This document shows, piece after piece, positions 7,313-16,209 of a DNA stretch of 64,000 nt. The position numbers and the translations under genes were made by a program. Location: contig OMXC01000010.1 of NCBI GenBank assembly GCA_900314925.1, positions 1 through 64,000 on the forward strand, read 5' to 3'. This DNA is from an uncultured Bacteroidales bacterium. Its GTDB lineage: Bacteria; Bacteroidota; Bacteroidia; Bacteroidales; P3. Below the pieces are notes generated by a model. The model saw nothing but the letters and a program-made list of their open reading frames with translations, had not been told where the DNA came from and did no database searches. How positions within the stretch are numbered: the stretch's first letter is position 1; each line of letters opens with the position of its first letter.

Positions 7313-9885
7313 AACGACTGTTGACAGTGCTGCTCTGCGCCGTGACCTTCGGTGTCGCGGCCCAGCAGGGCGTGGTGACGGGCCGCGTGGTCGACGCGCG
7401 GACGGGAGAGTATATAGAGTATGCCAATGTGGCGCTGCTCAAGGCCGTCGACTCCTCGTTGGTCAACGGCACGGTGAGCGAGGTCAACGGCGGCTTCGCC
7501 GTCACGGCGCCCAGCGGGCGCTACCTGCTGCGTGTCACCTTCATGGGCTACGACACCTACTTCCACGCCCAGACGGTGACCCTCGGCGATGGGCGCCGCG
7601 AGGTCAACGTGGGCAAGGTGAAGCTCAAGGCGCACGCCAAGACCATGGAGGCTGTGGAGATCAGCGCCGAGCGCTCGATGGTTGAATACCAGCTCGACAA
7701 ACGTGTCATCAACGTCGACAAGAACCTCGTCACCGGCGGCGGCACGGCCACCGACGTGCTGGAGCAGGTGCCCAGCGTGGCCGTGGACAACGACGGCAAC
7801 GTGACGCTGCGCGGCTCCACCAACGTCAAGGTGCTCGTCAACGGGCGCCCCAGCGAGCTGCTGGCCAGCGACCTGGCCACGCTGCTGGAGCAGATACCCG
7901 CCTCGACGGTGGAGAACGTGGAGGTCATCACCAACCCCTCGGCCAAGTACGACCCCGAGGGTATGAGCGGCATCATCAACATAAAGCTCAAGGACCGCAC
8001 GGCCGGTGCGCTGGGCCTGAACGGTGTGGTCAACCTCAACGCCGGTGCGCCGCTGCCCTTCATGATACCCGACGACCAGCCGCAGTTCATCCCCACGGTG
8101 ATGGGCAACGTGAGCCTCAACTACGCGACGGAGAAGTACAACCTCTTCCTCAACATGGACGGCGGCATGAGGCAGCGCGGCAACAAGTCGCACACCGACA
8201 TCGAATACTTCGATACCGCCGGCGCCACGCGGTCGAACTACTCGATAGACCAGTTCAGCCTAAACCCCAACTACATGGGAAGCGTGAAGGTGGGCGGCGA
8301 GTATTACTTCGACGACCAGAACAGCCTGCTGCTCAGCTACCAGCTGCGCGGCGGCAACCGCCGTCGCAACAGCGACATCACGGCTGTTGACATGATGCAC
8401 GGCAACGACTCGCTGCACTACGACCAGAAGGGCACGGGCGACAACCGCAACGTCAACCACTCGTTCAACATGCTCTACACAAAGAAGTTCGACCGCAAGG
8501 ACGAGGAGCTGACGGTGGACGCCACCTTCAGCACCCGCCATGTGGATGGCGGTGGCATGCAGGAGCAGACCTACCGCGACGCGCTGGCACAGGCCGCCAA
8601 CTACTACCGTCGCGACAGCGAGACCAAGAACCGCCACCAGGCGCTGAACCTGAAGCTCAACTGGCTGCGGCCCCTCGACTCGTTCTTCGGCAAAGAGGGA
8701 TGGCGGCTGGAGACCGGCTACGAGGGCCGCATGGATTGGCCCAACCAGAAGGCCGACTACTACCGCAGCACCAGCAGCACCGACCACTTGTACGACAGCA
8801 CATCGTCGACACACTTCGACTACCGCCAGCATGTGCATGCCGTCTACGGCACACTGGGCGGCAACCTCACCGAGCGTCTGTCGCTGCAGGGAGGCCTGCG
8901 CGGCGAATATGCCTCAATATACGGTCACGACATCAAACACCCCGACACCAAGCCGGTGGACAAGACCTACTGGCAGCTCTATCCGACGCTGCACCTGTCG
9001 TACAAATTCAGCGACATGCAGAGCATGCAGGTGAGCTACAGCCGTCGTGTGCACCGTCCGCACATGTGGGACCTCAACCCCTACATGGATGTGCGCGAGG
9101 GCGACCAGATAAGCTTCGGCAACCCGAACCTCGATCCCGAGTATACCAATGCCTTCGAGGTGAGCTACAACCTCGGCATCGACAAGGTCAACATCTTCAC
9201 GTCGGCCTACTACCGGCAGACCAACAACATGATCACGCGCTACGGCTTCACGTGGACGCCGGAGAATGTGGCCACCTACGCGCCGTGGGAGCCGTACAAC
9301 AGCCAGTACTACGGCTACCGCGCGTCGACGGGCTTCAACCTGAACAAGGGCTATAACTACGGCATGGAGTTCATCGTCGACTGGCAGCCGTTCCAGTGGT
9401 GGAAGCTCAACGTAAGCGTGAACGTCTACCAGAGCTACATCGAGGGCACCGCGCTGCTCGACAACCGCAGCACGCAGTCGTTCCAGGCCAGCGGCAAGTT
9501 CAGCTCGTTCATGACGCTGCCCAAGGACTGGACGGTGCAGCTCAGCGGACAGTACTGGGCGCCGTGGCTCGACCTGCAGACGAAGATGGACCCCGGCTAC
9601 TGGGTTGACTTGGCGGTGAAGAAGGACGTGCTCAACAAGCGTGGCACCATAAACCTGCGTGTCAGCGACGTGCTGTGCACCGGCGGCTGGGGTCATGTCA
9701 CCAACGACGCCGACATGAACCGCGTGGTCAAAGCCAAACGCCTGTCGCCGACGGTGACGCTTGGCTTCTCCTACAAGATTAACAACGGCCTCCAGAAAAG
9801 GCCGAACGCGACCGACAAGGGAGCGAACGGCTCTTCTGGGCAACAACAGGAGGAAGAAGGTGCCGACGAAAGCACAATATACTGA
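7309..9885 (+). CDS. TonB-dependent receptor, outer-membrane beta-barrel family
   Basis: An outer-membrane active transporter or receptor. The start is ATG 7309, overlapping the previous stop; the reading frame remains open upstream but that part is a shadow of the PAS gene. The protein is 858 aa: signal peptide 1-19 (ending FGVAAQ), a carboxypeptidase-regulatory-like domain (about 23-105, VVTGRVVDARTGEYIEYANV), a plug (about 120-235, with TDVLEQVPSVAVDNDGNVTL and NPSAKYDPEGMSGIINIKL), then a barrel of many aromatic beta strands. This is the type without a SusD partner, often for peptides, metals or unknown ligands. The C-terminus after the last strand is a Gln/Glu-rich tail. Confidence 0.9.
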   Translation: MKRLLTVLLCAVTFGVAAQQGVVTGRVVDARTGEYIEYANVALLKAVDSSLVNGTVSEVNGGFAVTAPSGRYLLRVTFMGYDTYFHAQTVTLGDGRREVNVGKVKLKAHAKTMEAVEISAERSMVEYQLDKRVINVDKNLVTGGGTATDVLEQVPSVAVDNDGNVTLRGSTNVKVLVNGRPSELLASDLATLLEQIPASTVENVEVITNPSAKYDPEGMSGIINIKLKDRTAGALGLNGVVNLNAGAPLPFMIPDDQPQFIPTVMGNVSLNYATEKYNLFLNMDGGMRQRGNKSHTDIEYFDTAGATRSNYSIDQFSLNPNYMGSVKVGGEYYFDDQNSLLLSYQLRGGNRRRNSDITAVDMMHGNDSLHYDQKGTGDNRNVNHSFNMLYTKKFDRKDEELTVDATFSTRHVDGGGMQEQTYRDALAQAANYYRRDSETKNRHQALNLKLNWLRPLDSFFGKEGWRLETGYEGRMDWPNQKADYYRSTSSTDHLYDSTSSTHFDYRQHVHAVYGTLGGNLTERLSLQGGLRGEYASIYGHDIKHPDTKPVDKTYWQLYPTLHLSYKFSDMQSMQVSYSRRVHRPHMWDLNPYMDVREGDQISFGNPNLDPEYTNAFEVSYNLGIDKVNIFTSAYYRQTNNMITRYGFTWTPENVATYAPWEPYNSQYYGYRASTGFNLNKGYNYGMEFIVDWQPFQWWKLNVSVNVYQSYIEGTALLDNRSTQSFQASGKFSSFMTLPKDWTVQLSGQYWAPWLDLQTKMDPGYWVDLAVKKDVLNKRGTINLRVSDVLCTGGWGHVTNDADMNRVVKAKRLSPTVTLGFSYKINNGLQKRPNATDKGANGSSGQQQEEEGADESTIY

Positions 9886-10312
9886 GCCGCAGGTGCGGCA
9901 ACTCGCCGATGGGCGTCGCGAAGTGCTTGACCCTGTACGCAAGCGCTGGGTGGCGCTGACACCCGAAGAGGGGGTCAGGCAGTGGGTCATAGGCCTGCTG
10001 CACGACCGCTACGGCTACCCGCTGGAACTGATGCAGGTGGAAGGTGCCATCACGCTCAACGGCATGACACGCCGTTGCGACATCGTGATTTACGGCACCG
10101 ACGGCGAGCCTCGGATGATAGTGGAATGCAAGAAGCCCGAAGTGGCTATCACGCAGAAGGTGTGCGACCAGGCCTGCCGCTACAACACCGTGCTGCATGT
10201 GCCGTACCTCCTGTTGACCAACGGTCGGCAGGCCGTAACGGTGCATGTCGATTGGCAAAACGGAAGGCTCGAACAGATGCCCGAGCCAGACTTTTTTGCT
10301 AAAAAGAGTTAA
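9860..10312 (+). CDS. HsdR N-terminal-like nuclease-fold protein
   Basis: A stand-alone protein of about 150 aa resembling the N-terminal domain of type I restriction endonuclease subunit R. The core has CDIVIYGTDGEPRMIVECKK, in which D and E-x-K match a PD-(D/E)xK nuclease site. The conserved opening EVLDPVRKRWVALTPEE places the start near GTG 9860, preceded by AGGAGG and overlapping the 3' end of the TonB-receptor gene by 26 bases. The frame is open further upstream (to 9761) but that part shadows the receptor. No methylase or specificity subunit is nearby, so it is probably not a restriction enzyme; homologues in Bacteroidetes occur as orphans. Confidence 0.75.
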   Translation: MPTKAQYTEPQVRQLADGRREVLDPVRKRWVALTPEEGVRQWVIGLLHDRYGYPLELMQVEGAITLNGMTRRCDIVIYGTDGEPRMIVECKKPEVAITQKVCDQACRYNTVLHVPYLLLTNGRQAVTVHVDWQNGRLEQMPEPDFFAKKS

Positions 10313-10327
10313 AAAATGATACTTTTG
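10295..10327 (+). promoter_or_regulatory. Promoter of the ECF sigma operon
   Basis: TTTG (10295-10298) and TACTTTTG (10320-10327) with a 21-bp spacer, slightly longer than consensus, 23 bases before the ATG at 10351. Confidence 0.55.
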
Positions 10328-10350
10328 GGGCACTTCCTCGTCATATATAT

Positions 10351-10824
10351 ATGAACAGGGCAGAAATACGTCAGCAACTTGTGGACCATTATCTGGACTA
10401 CTATGCGCTGGCGTACGCCATGCTCGAGGACGGTGACGATGCCCGTGACGCTGTGCAGGAAGCCCTCGCCAGGACTATGGCGGCACCGCTGCTCAAAGAC
10501 CCGTCGGGCTACTGCTACCAGACGGTGAGACGGCTGGCGGTGGACACCCTGCGGCGCAGGAAGGTGACGATACCCATGAGCGAGGCTGACATCGAGGATG
10601 TGTCGATGGCTCAAGACACCTCTTATGCCGACCTGCTGGAGCGCGTGAGGCACCTCCGTAACGGCTTGCCTCAGGCCCTGCGGTCGCTGGTGTCGCTACG
10701 CTACGAGAAAGACCTCTCCATCGGCGAGCTGTCGAAGCTCACGGGGATGAGCATCATGACTGTGAAACGTAAGTTGCGTGAAGCAAAACAGATACTGAAA
10801 GAAAGACTGGAGGAACAGATATGA
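10351..10824 (+). CDS. ECF-type RNA polymerase sigma factor
   Basis: A 157-residue sigma-70 family protein. Region 2 spans about 8-75 (YYALAYAMLEDGDDARDAVQ, the usual ECF region 2.2 pattern), followed by a short linker and a region 4 helix-turn-helix at about 105-150 (LRYEKDLSIGELSKLTGMS, MTVKRKLREAKQIL). Its last codons overlap the next gene by four bases (ATGA), and that gene encodes a single-pass membrane protein of anti-sigma layout. The pair therefore probably forms a cell-envelope signalling unit. The target regulon cannot be told from sequence. Confidence 0.9.
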   Translation: MNRAEIRQQLVDHYLDYYALAYAMLEDGDDARDAVQEALARTMAAPLLKDPSGYCYQTVRRLAVDTLRRRKVTIPMSEADIEDVSMAQDTSYADLLERVRHLRNGLPQALRSLVSLRYEKDLSIGELSKLTGMSIMTVKRKLREAKQILKERLEEQI

Positions 10825-11285
10825 AACAAGACAGCATTCAAGAACTGCTGGCCAAACGGGCGGCAGGGACGCTGACGGACGAAGAGCTGGCCACGCTCAA
10901 CATCCTCACCCATCGTGACGATGTTGTGGCCTGCGCCGAACAGCGTGCTGTGGCCATACGTCATCGCCGTCGTCGCGTGGCCGCCATGGCCGCCGGTGTC
11001 GTGGCCGTTATGGCGGTGGGCCTCACGTTGCTGATGCCTCGCCACGAGGAGCCGCTGATGGCTAAACAGGAGGTGCCGAAGCAGCAGGTGGTTGCCGACG
11101 AGGTGTTGCCGGCGACGGTGGAGGCGGTGCCGGTGCAGGTGGCTGCCGTCAGCACGGGGGAGACTGCCGCTGCGGTGCCCCATAAGCCCAAGGCTGCGCA
11201 GGCTGGCGAGCCGGTCGTCACCTGCAACAGCCAGTGCGATGCTGATTCGGTGATAAACGATATATGGAAATTCCTTACGGCATGA
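10821..11285 (+). CDS. Putative membrane anti-sigma factor
   Basis: 154 aa, translationally coupled to the ECF sigma gene. Residues 1-45 form a short cytoplasmic helical part (ELLAKRAAGTLTDEELATL) that resembles anti-sigma N-terminal segments, followed by a basic RHRRRR stop-transfer patch, one membrane helix (about 52-71, AAMAAGVVAVMAVGLTLLM) and a Pro/Val/Ala-rich periplasmic tail. No zinc-binding HxxxCxxC signature is visible. The anti-sigma role is inferred from position and topology only. Confidence 0.65.
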   Translation: MKQDSIQELLAKRAAGTLTDEELATLNILTHRDDVVACAEQRAVAIRHRRRRVAAMAAGVVAVMAVGLTLLMPRHEEPLMAKQEVPKQQVVADEVLPATVEAVPVQVAAVSTGETAAAVPHKPKAAQAGEPVVTCNSQCDADSVINDIWKFLTA

Positions 11286-11767
11286 AGAACACAATGGGTC
11301 GTATGTTGCGCATGATACTCGTCGGTGCGGCGCTTCTGTCGGCGTTCGCCGTGCAGGCACAGACCGACCTCTATAACCGGTATGCACAGCAAGCTGGCGT
11401 AAAGGTGGCTTCTGTTGCCGGTTTCGCCATCGACAGTGTGTCGCGTGTCGATGTCACCGTGGTGGAGGCTCTTGACGATGAGGGGTGGGCTTGGATGAAA
11501 AAGGAGTTCTATATCGGCGACCTTGTCCCCGAGCAGGAGCTGGGCTTGCGCCAGGGCAGCGACGTGGTGCTCTTTGCCCGCCGCAGCCGTCTCAACCCCG
11601 GCGAGAACGCCCCGGTGGTCGGCGAGACCGTCGACCTCGCGGCCAGCTGCTATATGGGCATCTCATATCTGCAACGCACCGTATATATATTTTGTGCCGA
11701 CAGTGAGGCTCAGAGCGACGCCATAGCCACCCTGCTGGTGAAAAAGATTATGCATTCGTCGAGGTGA
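11282..11767 (+). CDS. Secreted hypothetical protein of the sigma operon
   Basis: Start ATG 11282 overlaps the TGA of the preceding gene; an ATG six codons upstream is also possible. The 161-residue product has a signal peptide (MLRMILVGAALLSAFAVQAQ) and a periplasmic domain of about 135 residues with alternating beta and helix content and no recognised motif. As third member of a sigma / anti-sigma-like / exported protein set, it may be the sensed or regulated envelope component. This arrangement is common in Bacteroidetes, often with DUF4252-like proteins, but I do not recognise that family here. Confidence 0.7.
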   Translation: MKNTMGRMLRMILVGAALLSAFAVQAQTDLYNRYAQQAGVKVASVAGFAIDSVSRVDVTVVEALDDEGWAWMKKEFYIGDLVPEQELGLRQGSDVVLFARRSRLNPGENAPVVGETVDLAASCYMGISYLQRTVYIFCADSEAQSDAIATLLVKKIMHSSR

Positions 11768-11903
11768 AAAACACGGTTCCGTGGTGCTCTGGAGGTGCTT
11801 TTTCCAATCGTCGGCGGTCAGGTGAAGAAAAAATATTTGTTGCTCGTTGTTGTTATAATACAGGTACTTAGTGTGTCGGAATGATGCGTGTGATAAAAAA
11901 TAT

Positions 11904-11934
11904 TTTGCCAGTTTGAAAAATGTTCGTACTTTTG
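11904..11934 (+). promoter_or_regulatory. Promoter of tRNA-Asp
   Basis: TTTG (11904-11907), 19-bp spacer, TACTTTTG (11927-11934). Nothing else is recognisable in 11768-11903. Confidence 0.8.
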
Positions 11935-11981
11935 CACCCGCTTTTGAGAGGAAAAGCAGGTCTGAGCAAGACAGATATAAT

Positions 11982-12059
11982 GGTCCGGTAGTTCAGTTTG
12001 GTTAGAATACATGCCTGTCACGCATGGGGTCGCGAGTTCGAGTCTCGTCCGGACCGCCA
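11982..12059 (+). tRNA. tRNA-Asp (GTC anticodon)
   Basis: Acceptor GGTCCGG/CCGGACC, discriminator G, CCA encoded (12057-12059). The anticodon stem CATGC/GCATG encloses CTGTCAC, giving GTC. The T arm has GAGTTCGAGTCTC. Confidence 0.95.
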
Positions 12060-12069
12060 AACAAGCAAG

Positions 12070-12095
12070 AAGTTCCCTACAAGGGAACTTTTTTT
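12070..12095 (+). terminator. Intrinsic terminator after tRNA-Asp
   Basis: AAGTTCCCT (12070-12078), loop ACA, AGGGAACTT (12082-12090), then a run of T. Confidence 0.9.
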
Positions 12096-12100
12096 ATCCT

Positions 12101-12495
12101 GGGGCTGCTTGGTTTTGACAGCAGGGATAATGGGTTTGTAAGCATGCAGGCTGACGCGCCAGAAGCCTTGACAACAGACGCAAAACGATAATTGGCGAAA
12201 ACAACTACGCTCTCGCTGCCTAACCGAAGCACAGTAAGTTCGGCTTAATTCCCGCGCAAGGCGCAGGAACGAGACATCTCCCAGCCGCCCCGACCGTCGG
12301 CTGCTGACCAGGAGGTGCAGGTAAAGACGGGATAGCCGGTGTGGTGCCTCGGAGCGCCGGTGAAGATTTAGAGGCTAAGGGCTGCCTTGGGTGCCGATGT
12401 CCGGAGCCGCCCCTACAACCAACCATCGGATAAGCATGTAGAAAGCACACTTGTTAACTGTTTGGACGGCGGTTCGACTCCGCCCAGCTCCACCA
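12101..12495 (+). ncRNA. ssrA: Transfer-messenger RNA (tmRNA)
   Basis: Rescues stalled ribosomes by trans-translation. The tRNA-like ends GGGGCTG (12101-12107) and CAGCTCC pair, followed by ACCA (12492-12495), and the T arm GGCGGTTCGACTCCGCC is near the 3' end. The reading frame at 12194-12223 encodes the degradation tag GENNYALAA followed by TAA, a tag form known in Bacteroidales. Pseudoknot-rich sequence fills the middle. SmpB, its partner, is not in the window. Confidence 0.97.
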
Positions 12496-12534
12496 CGCCG
12501 GGGAGGCTCATTCATGAGCCTCCCCGGCGTTTTT
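12496..12534 (+). terminator. Strong intrinsic terminator of tmRNA
   Basis: A perfect 15-bp stem (12496-12510 with 12515-12529), loop TTCA, followed by five T. Confidence 0.95.
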
Positions 12535-12667
12535 ATGTTCTGTTTTGGCATATCTTTGAGTGTTAAAAAATACTAAATTATGTTCCATGTTGCAGATTTT
12601 GTGTATTTTTGCTTTTTGATAATGCAAGGGAAAATGATGCTCTGTTCGCATAACTCATTGATTTTCA

Positions 12668-12680
12668 CCCCCCCCCCCCC
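12668..12680 (+). repeat. Run of 13 C in an intergenic region
   Basis: The homopolymer lies about 125 bp upstream of the -7 box at 12793. The surrounding 12535-12836 holds no convincing gene; a short open frame crossing the run is not supported by context. Confidence 0.8.
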
Positions 12681-12792
12681 ATTCCGTGGGGCAGCATATC
12701 TGTCTGACGCAGAGCGTTTCGTATTTTTTATTTTTCGCCTTAACGGCGGCTATTTCCGCCACCTTTCGCCGTGTCTGCGGCAGGGGTGACTG

Positions 12793-12800
12793 TATCTTTG
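12793..12800 (+). promoter_or_regulatory. Candidate -7 box for the small peptide/lipoprotein pair
   Basis: TATCTTTG, a full match to the Bacteroidetes -7 element, 37 bases before the ATG at 12837. A TTTG at the -33 position is not seen. Confidence 0.5.
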
Positions 12801-12836
12801 TTTTGTAGCATCACAGATATAACAAACACATAAACA

Positions 12837-13037
12837 ATGGCTAAAGCATCAGAGAAAAAGCATTACATCGCACCGGGGCTGACGGTTGTCAGTTTCCGCA
12901 CAGAGCGTGGCTATGCCGCGTCGCGCGATTTCCTTATGGGAGTCTTTGTGCCTGAAGAGCAGACGATAGAGACACGTCGCAGCAGTGGCGGCTATTTCGG
13001 CGACGGCGGGGCGAGCGATGAGGAGCACTGGTTCTGA
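12837..13037 (+). CDS. Small hypothetical protein preceding a surface lipoprotein
   Basis: 66 residues, no signal peptide. The sequence KKHYIAPGLTVVSFRTERGY, followed by a short acidic/glycine tail ending EEHWF, resembles a set of short Bacteroidales proteins that I recall lying directly upstream of fimbrillin-like or FISUMP-like lipoprotein genes. It is 27 bp upstream of such a gene here and probably co-transcribed. Its role is unknown. The pairing is recalled from related genomes and not proven by this sequence. Confidence 0.65.
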   Translation: MAKASEKKHYIAPGLTVVSFRTERGYAASRDFLMGVFVPEEQTIETRRSSGGYFGDGGASDEEHWF

Positions 13038-13064
13038 ATCATTAACGGCAAACAGCAGAAAACG

Positions 13065-14771
13065 ATGAAGAAATCAATAGTTTTTGTTATGGTGTTTCTC
13101 GGCTGCCTTGTCGTGCTGACGGGCTGCCGCAAAGATGATATGGCGGGCGGTATCATGCTCACCACAGAGAGATTTATACTTGACGGCATGAAGACGTCGG
13201 TGGTCGGCGACGAGGTGCACTGGGTCGACGGCGACGCCGTGCGCATCAACGGCCAGGCCGGCACCGTGGAGGTCAGCGGCAGCACAGCGCGTGCCGTAGG
13301 CTTCGAGAGCCTTACAGGTGCCATCCGCGGCTACTATCCTGCGAGCATCATCACCGCCACGGGTGCCTCCAACGAGGGCACCGACAACCCCACGGTTGTC
13401 TTCCCCCACAGGTTCGCCTCCAGCTTCAGCGGCGGCCGGCAGATCCTCGGCCTGCCCATGGTGGGCCGCGCCAACGACGGCGCTACGGAAATCCTCTTCA
13501 AACACCTCAGTGCGGCCGTCAACGTGCGGGTGAAGAACTCCACCGGCAGAGAGAAGCTCTATCTTGACTCTGTCGTCATCGCCAGTGCCGACCAGCAGCT
13601 CTGCGGAGCCGCTACGGTCACGCTGAGCAGCGCCGACGTTCCCTCCGTCAGCGGTGCGAGCAATGTGGAGGCCAACCGCAGCGTGGTGGTCTACTTCGAC
13701 GAGCCCGTGCTCATCAGCGGCGACTACCTGCAGGTGCAGGTGCCCATACTCCCCATAGCCGGCGGCGAGCTCACCTTCAAGGTCTACACCCACGCCCTGA
13801 TGTCCGACATCTACCCCGGCGTCGCCCCGGCGCATTATTCGTACAATTACAGCCGATCCCTCAGCAACAACGCCCTCGGGCGCAACGTGCTGGGTGTCGC
13901 CCAGATAGCCGTTACTGTGGCGTCGTCATACGTCACCGAAGTCAACCGCGGCCTGTTCACCATCAACTCCTCAGGCAATAAGGTGCGTTTCTCGCAAGGC
14001 AACCTGCAATATGATATTGCGCAGGATAAATGGAGCTTTGCTGTGCAGCAATATGTCACGATAGAATCAGATGGGCAAAATGTTGGATTAGACTATGCAG
14101 GCCAGAATATTGTATCTTTATTTGGTTGGGGTACAAGTGGCTTTGATAATGGCAATCAGTATAATAAACCATACAATACGGACAGAAATACAAGTTTGTT
14201 TGGATATGGATATGGTCCAACTGACGGAAATGGCTTAACAGGGGCAAATGCAAACAGCGATTGGGGTGTTTATAATTCTATTAGTAACGGAGGAAATGAG
14301 CCTGGCATATGGCGTGTGTTACAATCTGGTGCCAATAATGCAAATTTTGAGTGGTATTATATGCTTATGAATCGTCCTGTTGTAAATTCGCTTGGCGCTA
14401 ATAGAAAATGGACAATGACAACAATTGGGGGGGAGTATAAAGGTGTTATTATTTTCCCCGATACATATTCTCATCCGGAATGCGATTTTGTGGGTGTAAC
14501 TTATAATGGATACTCTAATTTTACTTCATCTGTGTCTGTTAGCGGTTGGAAAAAAATGGAAGCAGCAGGTGCAGTTTTCTTGCCGGCAGCAGGATATAGA
14601 AACTATAACAGGACTGTTTCTAATGTAGGTGTAGAATGCAGATATTGGTCTAATGCACAAGGTGGTAATAATTATGCAATGGCTGCACGTTTCGCCAAAG
14701 ATGCCTTCTCGACAGCATCTACGTGGTCAAAGAATACAGGATGCTCTGTACGTTTAGTGCAGGATATGTGA
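13065..14771 (+). CDS. Lipoprotein with fimbrillin-like N-half and FISUMP-like C-half
   Basis: 568 aa. A lipoprotein signal (VFLGCLVVLTGCRKDD, lipobox Cys about 21) leads to a GC-rich N-terminal half with fimbrillin (Mfa1-like) beta-sandwich features (RGYYPASI, FKHLSAAVNVRVKN). From about residue 300 the text becomes FTINSSGNKVRFSQGNLQYD, then FGWGTSGFDNG, FLPAAGYRNYN, YWSN and finally CSVRLVQD, the order seen in Fibrobacter succinogenes major paralogous (FISUMP) domains. Base composition falls sharply at about 13980, suggesting that the C-half is a transferred or fast-changing cassette. The last 53 bp overlap birA tail-to-tail. Probably a surface adhesin; the ligand is unknown. Confidence 0.85.
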   Translation: MKKSIVFVMVFLGCLVVLTGCRKDDMAGGIMLTTERFILDGMKTSVVGDEVHWVDGDAVRINGQAGTVEVSGSTARAVGFESLTGAIRGYYPASIITATGASNEGTDNPTVVFPHRFASSFSGGRQILGLPMVGRANDGATEILFKHLSAAVNVRVKNSTGREKLYLDSVVIASADQQLCGAATVTLSSADVPSVSGASNVEANRSVVVYFDEPVLISGDYLQVQVPILPIAGGELTFKVYTHALMSDIYPGVAPAHYSYNYSRSLSNNALGRNVLGVAQIAVTVASSYVTEVNRGLFTINSSGNKVRFSQGNLQYDIAQDKWSFAVQQYVTIESDGQNVGLDYAGQNIVSLFGWGTSGFDNGNQYNKPYNTDRNTSLFGYGYGPTDGNGLTGANANSDWGVYNSISNGGNEPGIWRVLQSGANNANFEWYYMLMNRPVVNSLGANRKWTMTTIGGEYKGVIIFPDTYSHPECDFVGVTYNGYSNFTSSVSVSGWKKMEAAGAVFLPAAGYRNYNRTVSNVGVECRYWSNAQGGNNYAMAARFAKDAFSTASTWSKNTGCSVRLVQDM

Positions 14772-15567
14772 TAAAAGAAATATAGTCAGACGCAATCGTG
14801 CGGGCGCGGCGGGAGCCGTCGTCGGCGGTGAGGAGGAGGCGGCCGAAGGCGTCGACGCCGTCGATGGTGGCTGTGATGTCCGAGCCTTGGTAGCGGTAGC
14901 GTGCGGGCACGCCGAGGCCCAGCAGGTGCGAGAGGTATTCCTCTTCGAGGTCGTCGCCGCGGCGCAGAGCGTCGTAGCGGCGTCCGATGTGCAGCAGCAG
15001 CTGTTGCAGCAGGGGCTCCAGCTCGTATTCACGGCCCGTCAGCAGTCGCAGCGACGTGGGGTTGGGCACCCACGCGGGGAAGGCCGTCTCGTTGACGTTG
15101 AGGCCTATGCCGCAGACGGCGTAGTGGATAGCGGGTTGTGGGTGGCGGGCGGTGTCGAGGTGGGTGGAGATGAGGGTGCCGCAGATCTTGCGGCCGTCGA
15201 CGTAGATGTCGTTGGGCCACTTGATTGTAGTGTGAAGTGAGGAGTGTGAAGCGAGAAGCGGGCGGTGGCCGTTGGTCAGCAGGTCGACGATGGCGAGCGA
15301 CAGGGCCTGTGTGAGGCGGAACTGGTGCCCGGCGAGGAGCCACGAGGGCTTGAGGACGAGGCTGAACGTCAGGTTGAGCCCCGGCGAGCTGTGCCAGTGG
15401 TTGTAGGCCGCGCCGTCGCCGCTGCACTGGCGCTGGCCTATGCCGGCGGTCTGCTCGAGGGCCCAATAGCAAGTGAAGTCCTCCACCTTGTCGAGAGGGA
15501 GGGCTTCACAGTACTTGTTGGTGGACTCCACGGAGTCCAGCTTCACGATGTTCAGTTCGCGGTCCAC
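14719..15567 (-). CDS. birA: Biotin--[acetyl-CoA-carboxylase] ligase (BirA)
   Basis: Attaches biotin to the carrier domain of biotin-dependent carboxylases. 282 aa without an N-terminal DNA-binding domain, so it is an enzyme-only BirA. Seen: LDSVESTNKYC at the N-terminus, the altered biotin-loop region TAGIGQRQCSGDGAAYNHW (usually GRGRRG-like; here GIGQRQCSGDG), TIKWPNDIYVDGRKICGTL, and CGIGLNVNETAFP. Two oddities: an in-frame stretch LLASHSSLHTT just before the KWPND motif looks like an inserted intergenic repeat, and the last 15 or so residues are encoded within the 3' end of the opposing lipoprotein gene. It is 4 bp downstream of frr. Confidence 0.9.
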   Translation of the reverse strand: MDRELNIVKLDSVESTNKYCEALPLDKVEDFTCYWALEQTAGIGQRQCSGDGAAYNHWHSSPGLNLTFSLVLKPSWLLAGHQFRLTQALSLAIVDLLTNGHRPLLASHSSLHTTIKWPNDIYVDGRKICGTLISTHLDTARHPQPAIHYAVCGIGLNVNETAFPAWVPNPTSLRLLTGREYELEPLLQQLLLHIGRRYDALRRGDDLEEEYLSHLLGLGVPARYRYQGSDITATIDGVDAFGRLLLTADDGSRRARTIASDYISFITYPALNVQSILYSLTT

Positions 15568-15571
15568 GGTT

Positions 15572-16135
<564 letters not shown>

Positions 16136-16137
16136 AT

Positions 16138-16180
16138 TGTTGAGTTTTAAGTTTTCAGTTTTAAGCTGTAAGTGCTGCGG
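16138..16180. repeat. Low-complexity TTTTAAGCTGTAAG-type repeat
   Basis: The sequence between pyrH and frr is made of GAGTTTTAAG, CAGTTTTAAG and CTGTAAGTGCTG units, the same vocabulary as the repeats at 6845-6937 and 56276-56404, but without the opposing arm. Confidence 0.6.
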
Positions 16181-16209
16181 CAGTTGTGTTGCCGGCGTTG
16201 CTTGCTGTT

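Noticed and set aside
9860..10312. Type I restriction system
   Set aside because: Only an N-terminal nuclease-like domain exists; no methylase, specificity subunit or motor domain.
12580..12789. Coding gene across the C-run
   Set aside because: No promoter fit, odd composition, and the frame depends on a homopolymer.
13065..14771. Proven diversity-generating retroelement target
   Set aside because: No reverse transcriptase or template repeat in the window; kept only as a possibility.
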